Below are positions 41,886 through 51,061 of a DNA stretch of 64,000 bases, one piece after another (position 1 is the stretch's first letter; every line of letters starts with the position of its first letter). Origin of the DNA: Oscillospiraceae bacterium (GTDB taxonomy: Bacteria; Bacillota; Clostridia; Oscillospirales; Acutalibacteraceae); the NCBI GenBank assembly GCA_015066045.1, contig SVPD01000001.1, positions 1 through 64,000 on the forward strand, in the 5' to 3' direction. The translations under genes were made by a program, and so were the position numbers. The notes under the pieces are model-generated. The model was not told where the DNA came from. It made no database searches and saw only the letters and a list, made by a program, of their open reading frames with translations.

Positions 41886-43916
41886 ATGAAGCGTCCCCTT
41901 GCGTGTTTCGGCTTTACTTTGTTTTCGGTTCTGCTGTGCCTCAGTCTCTCTGAAAGCACGGCAGCTTCGGTGAGCCTTTTTGCATCGGGAGCAGCTTTAT
42001 TGGTTCTTTCACTTATATTTAAAAAGACGAGACAGACCGTAACTGTCCCCACTGTTTTATCGGGGGTAGTTGTGGCCTGTCTGTTGTTTTCTTTTTCTCA
42101 GACTGAGTATAATAAAACAGTTTCTTTGACAGGTGATAATCTTGCCGTCAGCGGTGTGATAACCGAAAGACCGGAATTTTCCCGGGAAAACCGTCGTTAT
42201 TATTGCATTATTAAAGCTGACAGTGTCGGCGGTGCAGAAGTTAATACCGACCTTCGCTTCTCTTTTTCCGAAAGCTATGACGGAATCGATCCCTCTGCTT
42301 TGCAGATAGGAGACAGGGTTAATTTCAGCGGTACTGTTTATAAGACGGACTCATCATCCTTTTTGAATTACTATAAATCTGTGGGAATTTACCTCGGTGC
42401 TTATTCTGTAAAGAATTTTTCTGCCGAAGCACCCGAGCACAGACCTATAGCCTATTACACAGATCTTTTGCGCCGTAATATAAGCGACAGTCTTATGCAC
42501 GACTTTGACAGTAAAAATGCATCCTTTATGGTTTCACTTCTTACGGGAAACAAGGATTATTTAGATGATGAAATGTACGATAATTTTATCGAGGCGGGTA
42601 TAGTTCACATTATGGCCGTCTCAGGTCTGCATCTGTCGGTTTGGGTGGCATTCTTTTCTCTTTTTATAGATTTCAGCGGTAAAAAAGGTAAGCTTATGGC
42701 GATAATAATGATTGCTTTTACGGTGTTTATGATGAATTTTGCTTCCTTTACGGGCTCGGTAAAAAGAGCGGGAGCCATGACTGTTCTTTATTTTATCGGT
42801 AAATTTCTCGGAAGAAAAGCAGACGGTCTTAACAGTCTGGGCTTTGCAGCCGTGTGTGCTCTTTTATTTAATCCCTTCGGAGCATTGGACATCAGCTTTT
42901 TACTGTCCTTTCTCTCTACACTGGGAATTATTCTAATGGGTATACCCTTAAGTGAAAGGCTGATAAAAAGGCTCGGTAATGTCGGCCAAAAAAGCAGAAA
43001 GCTTCTTTCGGTCTTGATAACATCAGCCTCTCTCAGTCTTTCTGTCACCCTTTTTGTTTTTCCCGTATCGGTTATTGTGCTCGGCGGTGTTTCCTTTGCG
43101 TCACCGCTTTCGAATATTCTGACATTTTTTGCCGTATCACCGCTTCTGCTTCTGACAGGCTTCTATCCGTTGCTGCGTTTCATACCCGTGCTTTCGCCTT
43201 TTACGGCACTTATTATGAAGGGCTTGTCCGGTTACATTATCCGTGTAGCTGAAATTATGTCTGACCTGCCCCTTGCTTATGTGAGTACACGCTTTGAAAA
43301 TCTCGCTCTGTGGTTTATGGCTGCCTTCGGCTTACTGATTATTGCTATGCTGCTGTATAAATTTGACCGTGTGCTTATGAGGGCTACCGCCATTATTTCG
43401 GCAGGTGTCTTTCTTCTTTCCTTCAGCGTTAATAACTACACCGCTCTGGATAAATGTAAAATTACCGTTTACGGTGAGAACAGAGGCAGCTGCGCAGTGG
43501 TTTCATTGAACGGACGGGGCGTGCTTATCGGCTTTGACGGTGATACCTATGACGGAAGTGAAATAGCCGAGGATGCAGAGCTCGGCAGAATTAAAATAGA
43601 TGCTGCCTTTTTCACTGAGTCCTTTATATCAAAGGATAAGGAGCAGCTATGCGAGACCTTGGGTGTGAGCAGTATACTCACCTCTGACGGTGAAAACGCA
43701 GTATTATTTGATAAGGTAAAAATAATCAAAGAGGGTAAAAACGTTACGGTAGATGCATCGGAAATAAATACAGAGATTTTTTTGAAAGAATATTTGCAAG
43801 ATGAGGATAAATATGATACAATAACAGATAACGGTGAAAAAATCATTATCTCATTCGGAGAAAAGAGTTCCTGCACAGTTACGGTTATAACCTCAGGAGG
43901 TGAAAAGGATGGCTGA
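41886..43916 (+). CDS. comEC: ComEC/Rec2-family membrane protein with a degenerate C-terminal domain
   Basis: Polytopic protein related to the DNA-import channel of natural transformation. 676 residues: N-terminal helices, an OB-fold DUF4131-type domain (about 70-180), then the Competence domain (about 205-475) with IVHIMAVSGLHLSVWVAFFS as the family hallmark and about eight to nine membrane segments. The C-terminal region (from about 520) keeps beta-lactamase-like strands, but where active family members have DVGQGD and THxHxDH this one reads YGENRGSC and FFTESFISKDKE, so the metal site is lost. It overlaps holA by 8 bases. Confidence 0.88.
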   Translation: MKRPLACFGFTLFSVLLCLSLSESTAASVSLFASGAALLVLSLIFKKTRQTVTVPTVLSGVVVACLLFSFSQTEYNKTVSLTGDNLAVSGVITERPEFSRENRRYYCIIKADSVGGAEVNTDLRFSFSESYDGIDPSALQIGDRVNFSGTVYKTDSSSFLNYYKSVGIYLGAYSVKNFSAEAPEHRPIAYYTDLLRRNISDSLMHDFDSKNASFMVSLLTGNKDYLDDEMYDNFIEAGIVHIMAVSGLHLSVWVAFFSLFIDFSGKKGKLMAIIMIAFTVFMMNFASFTGSVKRAGAMTVLYFIGKFLGRKADGLNSLGFAAVCALLFNPFGALDISFLLSFLSTLGIILMGIPLSERLIKRLGNVGQKSRKLLSVLITSASLSLSVTLFVFPVSVIVLGGVSFASPLSNILTFFAVSPLLLLTGFYPLLRFIPVLSPFTALIMKGLSGYIIRVAEIMSDLPLAYVSTRFENLALWFMAAFGLLIIAMLLYKFDRVLMRATAIISAGVFLLSFSVNNYTALDKCKITVYGENRGSCAVVSLNGRGVLIGFDGDTYDGSEIAEDAELGRIKIDAAFFTESFISKDKEQLCETLGVSSILTSDGENAVLFDKVKIIKEGKNVTVDASEINTEIFLKEYLQDEDKYDTITDNGEKIIISFGEKSSCTVTVITSGGEKDG

Positions 43917-44949
43917 ATTTGATGAAAAAAGTCTGAAAGCTCACATAAAAAACGGCGATTTTCTGCCCTTATATCTTGTCTGCGGTAATGAAGACTATCT
44001 CAAGAAAACTTATATTGATATGATAGTCGCTAAAACTGTGGAGCCGTCCTTCGAATCCTTTAATCTGGAAAAATACGACGGTAAGGGACTGGAGCTTGAC
44101 ACCGTTTTTCAGGCAGCTACGGTTATGCCTATGATGAGTGAAAAAAGATGTCTGATTATCGAAGACTTTAAGTTAGAGGGCATCAGCGAAGAAAATTTCC
44201 GTAAAATGGAGAGCTTTTTTTCTGACCTGCCCGAGACCTCTGTTATCATCTTCCATCAGAAAAAGTCTGATTTTTCTGCAGCCAAGGCTAAGAATGCACT
44301 TACTCTCTTTAAAAAGTTCGGCGGAGTATGTGTTCTGAATAAAAGGACAGGTAATGACCTTATAAAGCCGCTTATTTCCTCTGCTTCAAAGCAGAAATGC
44401 GTGCTTTCGTCCGAAATGGCGAAGTATCTGGTGTCTTTGGCCGGAGATGACTTCAATATGCTTATAAACGAGGTAAACAAGGTCTGCAATTACGTCGGAG
44501 AGGGCGAAATAACCAAAGCGCACATAGATGCCGTAGCCGTAAAAACCGATGATGCGAAAATTTATGCTCTTACCAAAGCTCTAATGAATAAAAATTTTGA
44601 TGAGGCTTATAACACCCTCCATTCGCTTTTCAGACAGAAAACAGAGCCCGAATACATTCTCGGTGTTATAATCAGTGCCTATGTGGATATGTACAGAGCC
44701 AAGGTTTCCTTGGCCTGCGGCTATAAGGCAGATGCTTTAGCGGGCGATTTCGGCTACAAAAACCGTGCATTTGCACTGACTAATGCCGGAAGAGATTCTT
44801 CGAGGATTGATATGTCTGTTATCAGAAGCTGTCTCACTGAGCTGAGCAAGGCTGACAGGCAGCTCAAGTCGGGAGCTTCTATGCCTGCGTTGGTTTTAGA
44901 GCAGCTGATGGTAAAGCTTTTTCTTATAACAAACGGTGAAAAAGTATGA
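43909..44949 (+). CDS. holA: DNA polymerase III subunit delta
   Basis: Clamp-loader subunit that opens the beta sliding clamp. The 346-residue length is normal. LPLYLVCGNEDYLKKTYID, an AAA+-like but ATP-free N-terminal domain, VMPMMSEKRCLIIEDF and the C-terminal collar domain (LKSGASMPALVLEQLMVKL) fit HolA. The start was set at ATG 43909 with AGGAGG 8 bases upstream. A neighbour of comEC is common in Clostridia. Confidence 0.93.
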   Translation: MAEFDEKSLKAHIKNGDFLPLYLVCGNEDYLKKTYIDMIVAKTVEPSFESFNLEKYDGKGLELDTVFQAATVMPMMSEKRCLIIEDFKLEGISEENFRKMESFFSDLPETSVIIFHQKKSDFSAAKAKNALTLFKKFGGVCVLNKRTGNDLIKPLISSASKQKCVLSSEMAKYLVSLAGDDFNMLINEVNKVCNYVGEGEITKAHIDAVAVKTDDAKIYALTKALMNKNFDEAYNTLHSLFRQKTEPEYILGVIISAYVDMYRAKVSLACGYKADALAGDFGYKNRAFALTNAGRDSSRIDMSVIRSCLTELSKADRQLKSGASMPALVLEQLMVKLFLITNGEKV

Positions 44950-45542
44950 TTAAGCTCGACAGGCCTGTTATAGTAGAGGGAAAATACGATATAATCAAGC
45001 TCAGCGGTATTATTGACTCTCTTATCATAAAGACAGACGGCTTCGGTATTTTTAAAGACAGAGAAAAGCAGGCCTTTCTGCGCAGACTGGCCCGTGAAAA
45101 GGGGATAATAGTTCTGACGGACAGTGATTCGGCGGGCTTTCTTATCCGTAACTTTATAAATTCCACCGTGCCGCAGGATAAAATCACTCATGTATATATT
45201 CCCGATGTTTACGGAAAAGAGAAAAGAAAAGCCGAGCACTCCAAGGAAGGAAAGCTCGGTGTGGAGGGAATAAGTGAGCAGCTTCTGCTGGAAGCTTTCG
45301 AAAAGGCGGGAGTTTTGGCCACTGAAAGCGAAAAGACCGAAAGACGGCTTATAACCAATATTGATTTGTACGAGTGCGGGCTTTCCGGCGGCGAAAACAG
45401 TAGTGAAAAAAGGAAGCTGCTTTTAAAAAGTCTTTCTCTTCCCGAAAGACTTTCCACCTCCTCATTGGTAAAAATATTAAACACCTTTGTAACCTATGAG
45501 GAATTTATCGAAACATTAAAGGAGACAGGATTATGCGAATAG
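44946..45542 (+). CDS. RNase M5-like Toprim protein with DUF4093
   Basis: A 198-residue protein. The Toprim domain (about 5-100) has the catalytic Glu in VIVEGKYD and the acidic triad TDSDSAG, and a C-terminal DUF4093-type helical region follows. This is the architecture of ribonuclease M5, which matures 5S rRNA. Its ATG overlaps the holA stop by 4 bases (ATGA). RNase M5 is the best guess; other small Toprim nucleases are possible. Confidence 0.85.
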   Translation: MIKLDRPVIVEGKYDIIKLSGIIDSLIIKTDGFGIFKDREKQAFLRRLAREKGIIVLTDSDSAGFLIRNFINSTVPQDKITHVYIPDVYGKEKRKAEHSKEGKLGVEGISEQLLLEAFEKAGVLATESEKTERRLITNIDLYECGLSGGENSSEKRKLLLKSLSLPERLSTSSLVKILNTFVTYEEFIETLKETGLCE

Positions 45543-46009
45543 GTCACGGATATGATGTTCATAAATTGGTAGAAGGAAGAGATTTGATTCTGGGCGGCGT
45601 AAAAATCCCTTATGAAAAAGGTCTTTTAGGTCACTCAGACGCCGATGTGCTTCTTCACGCTGTTTCCGATGCTCTTTTAGGTGCAGCGGCACTCGGTGAT
45701 ATAGGAAAGCTTTTTCCCGACACGGATATGCAGTATAAGGGTGCTGACAGTATCGTTCTTATGAAGACTGCCTATGAACAGGTCAGGAAAAAGGGATATG
45801 TCGCAGAAAATATCGATGCCACCATTCTTTGCCAGAGACCTAAGCTTCGCCCTTATATCGATGCTATGAGAGAGAATATAGCCTGTGCTCTCGGTCTTGA
45901 TACAGACTGTGTCAGTGTCAAGGCTACAACAGAGGAGGGACTCGGCTTTACGGGGGCAGGCGAGGGAATAGCGGTTCACAGTGTATGTCTGCTGAAGAAA
46001 GGAAGCTGA
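45533..46009 (+). CDS. ispF: 2-C-methyl-D-erythritol 2,4-cyclodiphosphate synthase
   Basis: Fifth step of the non-mevalonate isoprenoid pathway. The 158-residue trimeric enzyme has metal ligands in GHGYDVHKL (Asp8, His10) and [21 protein letters not shown], plus CQRPKLRPY and [16 protein letters not shown]. It overlaps the preceding gene by 10 bases. Its presence shows MEP-route isoprenoid synthesis. No ispD is fused or adjacent. Confidence 0.97.
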   Translation: MRIGHGYDVHKLVEGRDLILGGVKIPYEKGLLGHSDADVLLHAVSDALLGAAALGDIGKLFPDTDMQYKGADSIVLMKTAYEQVRKKGYVAENIDATILCQRPKLRPYIDAMRENIACALGLDTDCVSVKATTEEGLGFTGAGEGIAVHSVCLLKKGS

Positions 46010-46010
46010 A

Positions 46011-46361
46011 ATGAATATACAGATTTACGGTACAAACAAATGCTTTGATACGAAAAAAGCGCAGAGATATTTCAAGGAAAGAAACATTAAGTTTCAGTTT
46101 GTTGACCTTGCGAAATTCGGAATGAGCAAGGGTGAATATCAGTCGATAAAAAGAGCCCTCGGATGTAAGCTTGAGGACCTTGTAAATGAGAAAAGTAAAA
46201 AATACGATTCGTCATATATCAAATATCTTGCCTCAGAGGAGGCCAAGGAGGAAAAGCTTTTGGAAAATCAGGAGCTTTTTAAAACTCCGATAGTAAGAAA
46301 CGGCAAAAAAGCCACATTAGGCTTCTGTCCGGACGAATGGAAGAAATGGGAGAGTGAATAA
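46011..46361 (+). CDS. ArsC/Spx-family thioredoxin-fold protein
   Basis: A 116-residue ArsC-like fold. The N-terminal active-site segment GTNKCFDTKKAQRYFKERNI has a single Cys10 in the position of the first ArsC/Spx cysteine, with Phe-Asp-Thr after it, so there is no CxxC switch. KTPIVRNGKKATLGFCPDEW is the conserved C-terminal region. Such proteins include Spx-type transcription regulators and glutaredoxin-dependent reductases; which applies here is open. It begins one base after the ispF stop. Confidence 0.85.
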   Translation: MNIQIYGTNKCFDTKKAQRYFKERNIKFQFVDLAKFGMSKGEYQSIKRALGCKLEDLVNEKSKKYDSSYIKYLASEEAKEEKLLENQELFKTPIVRNGKKATLGFCPDEWKKWESE

Positions 46362-46363
46362 TT

Positions 46364-46579
46364 ATGGTAACACAGGCACAGATAGACAGAATTAACGAGC
46401 TGGCACGAAAGGCTAAAACTCCTGAAGGACTTACCGAAGAGGAGCAGGCAGAGAGAGCCGTTTTAAGACGTGCTTACATCGACTCCTTTAAAGAAAGCTT
46501 AGTAGGTCAGCTCGAAAACACCTACATCGTGGACGAAAAGGGAAACAAGACAAAGGTAACGAGAAAAGGTAATAAATAA
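46364..46579 (+). CDS. DUF896 (YnzC-like) small protein
   Basis: 71 residues: two helices (IDRINELARKAKTPEGLTEE, then ERAVLRRAYIDSFKESLVGQ) and a beta-like tail (LENTYIVDEKGNKTKV). This matches the DUF896/UPF0291 family, small cytosolic proteins of unknown function that are widespread in Firmicutes. Its stop codon overlaps the first base of the next start. Confidence 0.9.
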   Translation: MVTQAQIDRINELARKAKTPEGLTEEEQAERAVLRRAYIDSFKESLVGQLENTYIVDEKGNKTKVTRKGNK

Positions 46580-47196
46580 TGAGCAGAATCTGTTATATAA
46601 TCGGCGCGGGAGATGTTTCTGAGCCCGATTTCATAGCCAAGGACGGAGATTACATTATCTGTGCCGACGGTGGCTACAGATATAAAAGTCTTCTCGGCAG
46701 AGAGTGCGACTGTGTGGTTGGGGACTTCGATTCCTACGGCACCGTTCCCGAAGCGGAAAATAAAATAGTCGCTCCCTGTGAAAAGGACGAAACGGATATG
46801 ATGCTCGCCGTGGACACGGGATATGCAAAGGGCTACCGTGATTTCGTGCTTTTAGGGGCACTCGGCGGAGAGCGGTCTGACCATTCCGTGGCTAATATTC
46901 AGCTGCTTCATTACATCGCCTCAAAGGGTGCAAAAGGCACCATAATCCACGGTGATGAGGTTTTTACGGCTTTTAAGGATGAAACTCTTTTTCTCGACGA
47001 AAAGCTAAGGGGCTACATCTCTGTTTTCTCACTTTCTGATGAAAGCAGGGGAGTAACACTAAAAAATCTCAAATATACTCTCGGAAATGCCGTTTTAAAG
47101 GCTTTTAATCCCGTAGGTGTAAGTAATGAGTTTACAGGCGAAAGAGCTGAAATCAGCGTAAAAGACGGATGTTTACTTGTTGTATATAAAAAGTAA
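46579..47196 (+). CDS. thiN: Thiamine pyrophosphokinase
   Basis: Converts thiamine to thiamine diphosphate with ATP. The 205-residue enzyme has ICADGGYRY, CVVGDFDSYG, KDETDMMLAVD and GALGGERSDHSVANIQLL, the conserved TPK catalytic blocks, and a C-terminal thiamin-binding beta domain (NPVGVSNEFTGE). Last gene of the run, ending at a strong bidirectional terminator. No TPP riboswitch precedes it. Confidence 0.93.
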   Translation: MSRICYIIGAGDVSEPDFIAKDGDYIICADGGYRYKSLLGRECDCVVGDFDSYGTVPEAENKIVAPCEKDETDMMLAVDTGYAKGYRDFVLLGALGGERSDHSVANIQLLHYIASKGAKGTIIHGDEVFTAFKDETLFLDEKLRGYISVFSLSDESRGVTLKNLKYTLGNAVLKAFNPVGVSNEFTGERAEISVKDGCLLVVYKK

Positions 47197-47260
47197 GATG
47201 TTTAGAGCTTGGTTTTAAGCTTTGTCCTGCTTAGGTATAATTTTTTGATATGTTTAGCAA

Positions 47261-47296
47261 AAAAATGAGGCTGATTGGTTTCAGCCTCATTTTTAT
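47261..47296. terminator. Bidirectional terminator between thiN and gpmI
   Basis: Perfect 14-base stem AAAAATGAGGCTGA (47261-47274) / TCAGCCTCATTTTT (47281-47294) with a six-base loop and T-runs on both strands; the genes are convergent. Confidence 0.95.
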
Positions 47297-47309
47297 ATGC
47301 TTTTAAATT

Positions 47310-48842
47310 TTATTCTACGATGGAAGCTCCGGTCATTTCTGCAGGCTGCTCCATACCCATAATCTTGAGCATAGTGGGAGCGATGTCGCAGAGCTTACCG
47401 CCTTTGCGGAGCTTACAGTCATAACCGCATACTATAAAGGGAACGGGGAAGGTGGTGTGTGCAGTGAAGGGTGAGCCGTCCTCCTCGTACATTTTGTCAG
47501 CGTTACCGTGGTCAGCGGTGATAAGCATTACGCCGTCCATTTTCATTACTGCATCGTAAACCTTGCCTACACAGGTGTCTACTGCCTCTACTGCAGCCTT
47601 GGCAGCATCGAAAATACCCGTATGTCCTACCATATCGCAGTTAGCGAAGTTAAGGATGATAGCGTCGTACTTGCCGCTTTCTATGGCTTCGACTACCTTT
47701 TCGGTAACCTCGTAAGCACTCATTTCGGGCTGCATATCGTAGGTGGGAACCTTGGGAGAGGCTACGAGGATTCTGTCCTCGCCGTCATACTGCTTTTCTA
47801 CACCGCCGTTAAAGAAGAAGGTTACATGAGCGTACTTCTCAGTCTCAGCTATGCGAAGCTGAGTTTTACCCATCTTTGCCATATATTCACCGAAGGTATT
47901 TTCGAGAGTCTGAGGCTTGAATGCTACGTGAACATTGGGCATAGTAGCATCATACTGTGTCATACATACATAATAGAGAGGGAAGAAGCCGTTCTTTCTC
48001 TCGAAGCCGCTGAAGTCCTCGTCAACGAAGGTTCTGGTGATTTCTCTGGCTCTGTCAGGACGGAAGTTAAAGAATACAACACTGTCGTTTGCCTTGATTT
48101 TACCGTCTTCGGTGCAAACTGTGGGAATAACAAATTCGTCAGTAAGGTTTTTGCCTTCTGCATCGACAGTTTCATAGCTCTTTCTGATTGCCTCTACGGG
48201 GCAGTCAGCTTTGATGCCTTCGCCGTAAACCATAGCGGCATAAGCCTTGCCTACTCTGTCCCAGCGGTTGTCTCTGTCCATAGCATAGTATCTGCCCATT
48301 ACGGTAGCGATTTTGCCGAGGCCGATTTCCTTGAGCTTATCAGCAGTTTCCTTAACATAATCTGCACCTGATGCGGGAGGAACGTCACGACCGTCGAGGA
48401 AGCAGTGTACATACACATCTTTGACACCCATCTTCTTTGCGAGCTCGACGATAGCATAAAGGTGAGTATTGTGTGAGTGAACACCGCCGTCACTCATAAG
48501 TCCCATAAGGTGAAGAGCGGAGTCATTTTTGAGACAGTTTTCCATAGCACCGCAAAGAGCCTCGTTTCCGAAGAAATCACCGTCAGAGATTGACTTTGTG
48601 ATTCTGGTAAGCTCCTGATAAACTACACGGCCGGCACCGATATTTGTGTGGCCTACTTCACTGTTGCCCATCTGACCGTCGGGAAGACCTACGTCCATAC
48701 CTGATGCACCGATGAAGGTCATGGGATTTTCTTTCATGATTTTATCCAAATTGGGAGTTTCGGCTGCTACGATAGCATTACCGTAATCGGAAGGATTTTT
48801 ACCGAAACCGTCCATAATACAGAGTAAAACAGGTTTTTTCAT
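47310..48842 (-). CDS. gpmI: 2,3-bisphosphoglycerate-independent phosphoglycerate mutase
   Basis: Interconverts 3- and 2-phosphoglycerate. The 510-residue dimanganese enzyme has the alkaline-phosphatase-type core: CIMDGFGKNPSDYGNAI, the phosphoserine loop DGQMGNSEVGHTNIGAG, DGRDVPPASG, the substrate Arg segment NFRPDRAREITR and the metal site LITADHGNADKM. It follows tpiA on the minus strand after a terminator-like hairpin, so it may be partly uncoupled from it. Confidence 0.97.
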   Translation of the reverse strand: MKKPVLLCIMDGFGKNPSDYGNAIVAAETPNLDKIMKENPMTFIGASGMDVGLPDGQMGNSEVGHTNIGAGRVVYQELTRITKSISDGDFFGNEALCGAMENCLKNDSALHLMGLMSDGGVHSHNTHLYAIVELAKKMGVKDVYVHCFLDGRDVPPASGADYVKETADKLKEIGLGKIATVMGRYYAMDRDNRWDRVGKAYAAMVYGEGIKADCPVEAIRKSYETVDAEGKNLTDEFVIPTVCTEDGKIKANDSVVFFNFRPDRAREITRTFVDEDFSGFERKNGFFPLYYVCMTQYDATMPNVHVAFKPQTLENTFGEYMAKMGKTQLRIAETEKYAHVTFFFNGGVEKQYDGEDRILVASPKVPTYDMQPEMSAYEVTEKVVEAIESGKYDAIILNFANCDMVGHTGIFDAAKAAVEAVDTCVGKVYDAVMKMDGVMLITADHGNADKMYEEDGSPFTAHTTFPVPFIVCGYDCKLRKGGKLCDIAPTMLKIMGMEQPAEMTGASIVE

Positions 48843-48863
48843 TTGAATTATCCTTTCTTCATC

Positions 48864-48888
48864 AAAAAGGGGCTCTCAGAGCCCCTTT
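48864..48888 (-). terminator. Terminator-like hairpin between tpiA and gpmI
   Basis: On the minus strand a perfect 10-base stem AAAGGGGCTC / GAGCCCCTTT (48888-48866), a TGA loop and five T. It lies inside the operon, 14 bases past the tpiA stop codon and 22 bases before gpmI, so it may act as a partial terminator. Confidence 0.85.
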
Positions 48889-48902
48889 AAGTTAAAATTA
48901 AA

Positions 48903-49676
48903 TTATTTCTGCTCGGAAGCAGCCTTAACGATTACGGAGAAATCAGCAGCCTTGAGAGATGCACCACCGATAAGACCGCCGTCTACGTTTACTTTGGAAA
49001 CGAGCTCAGCAGCGTTGCCTGCGTTCATTGAGCCGCCGTACTGGATGGTAACGGTTTCAGCCACATCGGCACCGTATGCCTCTGCTATAGCAGCACGTAC
49101 ATAGCCGTTGCCTTCGTCAGCCTGGTCAGCAGTAGCGGTAACGCCTGTGCCGATAGCCCATACGGGCTCGTAAGCGATAACTACGTTTTTAAGCTCTTCT
49201 GCAGAAACATTTGTCAGAGCCATCTTTGTCTGATACTTAAGGAGAGTTTCGGTGTAGCCGAGCTCTCTCTGCTCGAGAGTTTCACCTACGCAGATGATGG
49301 GCTTAAGACCTGCCTTGATAGCAGCCAGTGAGCGAAGATTAACAGTCTGGTCTGTTTCGCCAAAGTACTGTCTTCTTTCGCTGTGACCTACTACTACGTA
49401 TTCTACGCCTGTTTCCTTGAGCATATCAGCGGAAATTTCACCTGTGAAAGCACCGGAGGCTTTGAAGTGTACGTTTTCAGCACCGATTTTGATGTTTGAG
49501 CCCTTGGCAGCTTCGATAGCAGCTGCGATGTCAACGAAGGGAACGCAAAGAACTACTTCGCAGTCAGCACTGGCTACGAGAGGCTTCATTTCCTCGATGA
49601 GAGCAGTAGTCTGAGAGGGAGTCATATTCATTTTCCAGTTACCTGCGATAACTGCTTTTCTTGTTGCTTTATTCAT
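48903..49676 (-). CDS. tpiA: Triosephosphate isomerase
   Basis: Interconverts dihydroxyacetone phosphate and glyceraldehyde-3-phosphate. The 257-residue TIM barrel has the active-site GNWKMN start, the catalytic His in GHSERRQYFGE, the catalytic Glu in AYEPVWAIGTG and the phosphate loops YGGSMN and GGLIGGASL. It starts 24 bases after pgk with AAGGAGT. Confidence 0.98.
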   Translation of the reverse strand: MNKATRKAVIAGNWKMNMTPSQTTALIEEMKPLVASADCEVVLCVPFVDIAAAIEAAKGSNIKIGAENVHFKASGAFTGEISADMLKETGVEYVVVGHSERRQYFGETDQTVNLRSLAAIKAGLKPIICVGETLEQRELGYTETLLKYQTKMALTNVSAEELKNVVIAYEPVWAIGTGVTATADQADEGNGYVRAAIAEAYGADVAETVTIQYGGSMNAGNAAELVSKVNVDGGLIGGASLKAADFSVIVKAASEQK

Positions 49677-49700
49677 TTCGATTACTCCTTAATTTTAATC

Positions 49701-50891
49701 TTATTTGTCGTTAAGAGCTACTACGCCGGGAAGGTCCTTACCCTCGAGGAATTCGAGAGAAGCGCCGCCGCCTGTGGAGATGTGGCTCATCTTGTCTGCG
49801 AAGCCGAGCTTCTGAACTGCAGCAGCAGAGTCACCGCCGCCTACGATGGAGATAGCGCCGCTGTTAGCGATAGCAGTAGCAACTGCGATAGTACCTGATG
49901 CGAAGTTTTTCCATTCGGAAACACCCATAGGACCGTTCCAGATAACTGTACCTGCATCCTTTACTGCTTCAGCGAAGAGAGCTTCTGTTTTGGGACCGAT
50001 GTCAAGCCCCATCCAGCCGTCGGGAATACTGTCGGAGTCAACGATCATATGCTCGGTGTCCTCTGCATATTCGCGGCCTACTCTGTTATCGATGGGGATA
50101 AGGAACTTAACGCCCTTAGCCTTAGCGGTTTCCATCATTTCCTTGGCCATATCGATTTTGTCTGTTTCGCAGAGAGAGTTACCTACGGAATAGCCGAGAG
50201 CAGCGAAGAATGTATATGCCATACCGCCGCCTACGATAAGGGTATCAACTGTATTGAGAAGGTTTGTGATAACGCCGATTTTGTCGGAAACCTTAGCACC
50301 GCCGAGGATAGCAACGAGAGGTCTCTTCGGATTTTCGAGAGCGCCGCCGATGTATTCGAGCTCTTTTCTGATGAGATAGCCGCCTACTGCGGGAAGATAA
50401 TCAGCCACGCCTGTGGTGGAGGAGTGAGCTCTGTGAGCGGAACCGAATGCGTCATTTACATAAATTTCTGCCAGAGAAGCGAGAGCTTTGCTGAAAGCAG
50501 CATCGTTCTTGGTTTCTTCAGCGTGGAAACGTACGTTTTCGAGAAGAAGAACTTCACCTTCCTGAAGGTCGGCAGCGAGAGCCTGTGCGCTTTCACCTAC
50601 TACATCCTTGGCCATCTTTACTTCCTTGCCTAAAAGCTCACCGAGTCTTACTGCTACGGGTGCAAGAGAAAATTCGGGCTTGAATTCACCCTTAGGTCTG
50701 CCGAGGTGTGAGCAAAGGATAAGCTTTGCGCCTTTTTCGAGAAGATATTTGATTGTGGGTAAGGAGGCAACGATTCTCTTATCGCTTGTGATAACGCCGT
50801 TTTCCATTTTTACGTTGAAATCGCAGCGAACGAGCACTTTTTTGCCTTTTACATCAATGTCTTCAACTGATTTTTTGTTCAATACGTTCAT
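49701..50891 (-). CDS. pgk: Phosphoglycerate kinase
   Basis: Makes ATP from 1,3-bisphosphoglycerate. The 396-residue length is standard: [27 protein letters not shown], the hinge [32 protein letters not shown] and [14 protein letters not shown] with [15 protein letters not shown] at the C-terminus. The start was set at the ATG at 50891 with AAAGGA upstream; the longer frame runs back into the promoter. First gene of pgk-tpiA-gpmI; gap and eno are not in the window. Confidence 0.98.
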   Translation of the reverse strand: MNVLNKKSVEDIDVKGKKVLVRCDFNVKMENGVITSDKRIVASLPTIKYLLEKGAKLILCSHLGRPKGEFKPEFSLAPVAVRLGELLGKEVKMAKDVVGESAQALAADLQEGEVLLLENVRFHAEETKNDAAFSKALASLAEIYVNDAFGSAHRAHSSTTGVADYLPAVGGYLIRKELEYIGGALENPKRPLVAILGGAKVSDKIGVITNLLNTVDTLIVGGGMAYTFFAALGYSVGNSLCETDKIDMAKEMMETAKAKGVKFLIPIDNRVGREYAEDTEHMIVDSDSIPDGWMGLDIGPKTEALFAEAVKDAGTVIWNGPMGVSEWKNFASGTIAVATAIANSGAISIVGGGDSAAAVQKLGFADKMSHISTGGGASLEFLEGKDLPGVVALNDK

Positions 50892-50943
50892 TTCATTCTT
50901 TCCTTTCGTATTAAGCGTTTTATGTATTACCATACCACCGATT

Positions 50944-50972
50944 ATTTTATAACATAAGAGAATTTTTTTCAA
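50944..50972 (-). promoter_or_regulatory. Sigma-A promoter of the pgk operon
   Basis: On the minus strand TTGAAA (50972-50967), 17-base spacer, TAAAAT (50949-50944). Confidence 0.82.
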
Positions 50973-51061
50973 GTGTTTATCTTAAAAATAACGGGCTTTT
51001 ATGCATTTTTATCATTATTAACTCTTTTCTTTTTATATGTGACTTAAAATGTTGTGTAAAA

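Noticed and set aside
46400-46579. TPP riboswitch for thiN
   Set aside because: The upstream sequence is coding (DUF896) and shows no TPP motif; thiN is read through from the operon.
47508-48371. 287-residue open frame antisense to gpmI
   Set aside because: Mirror of a well-conserved gene; no start signals.
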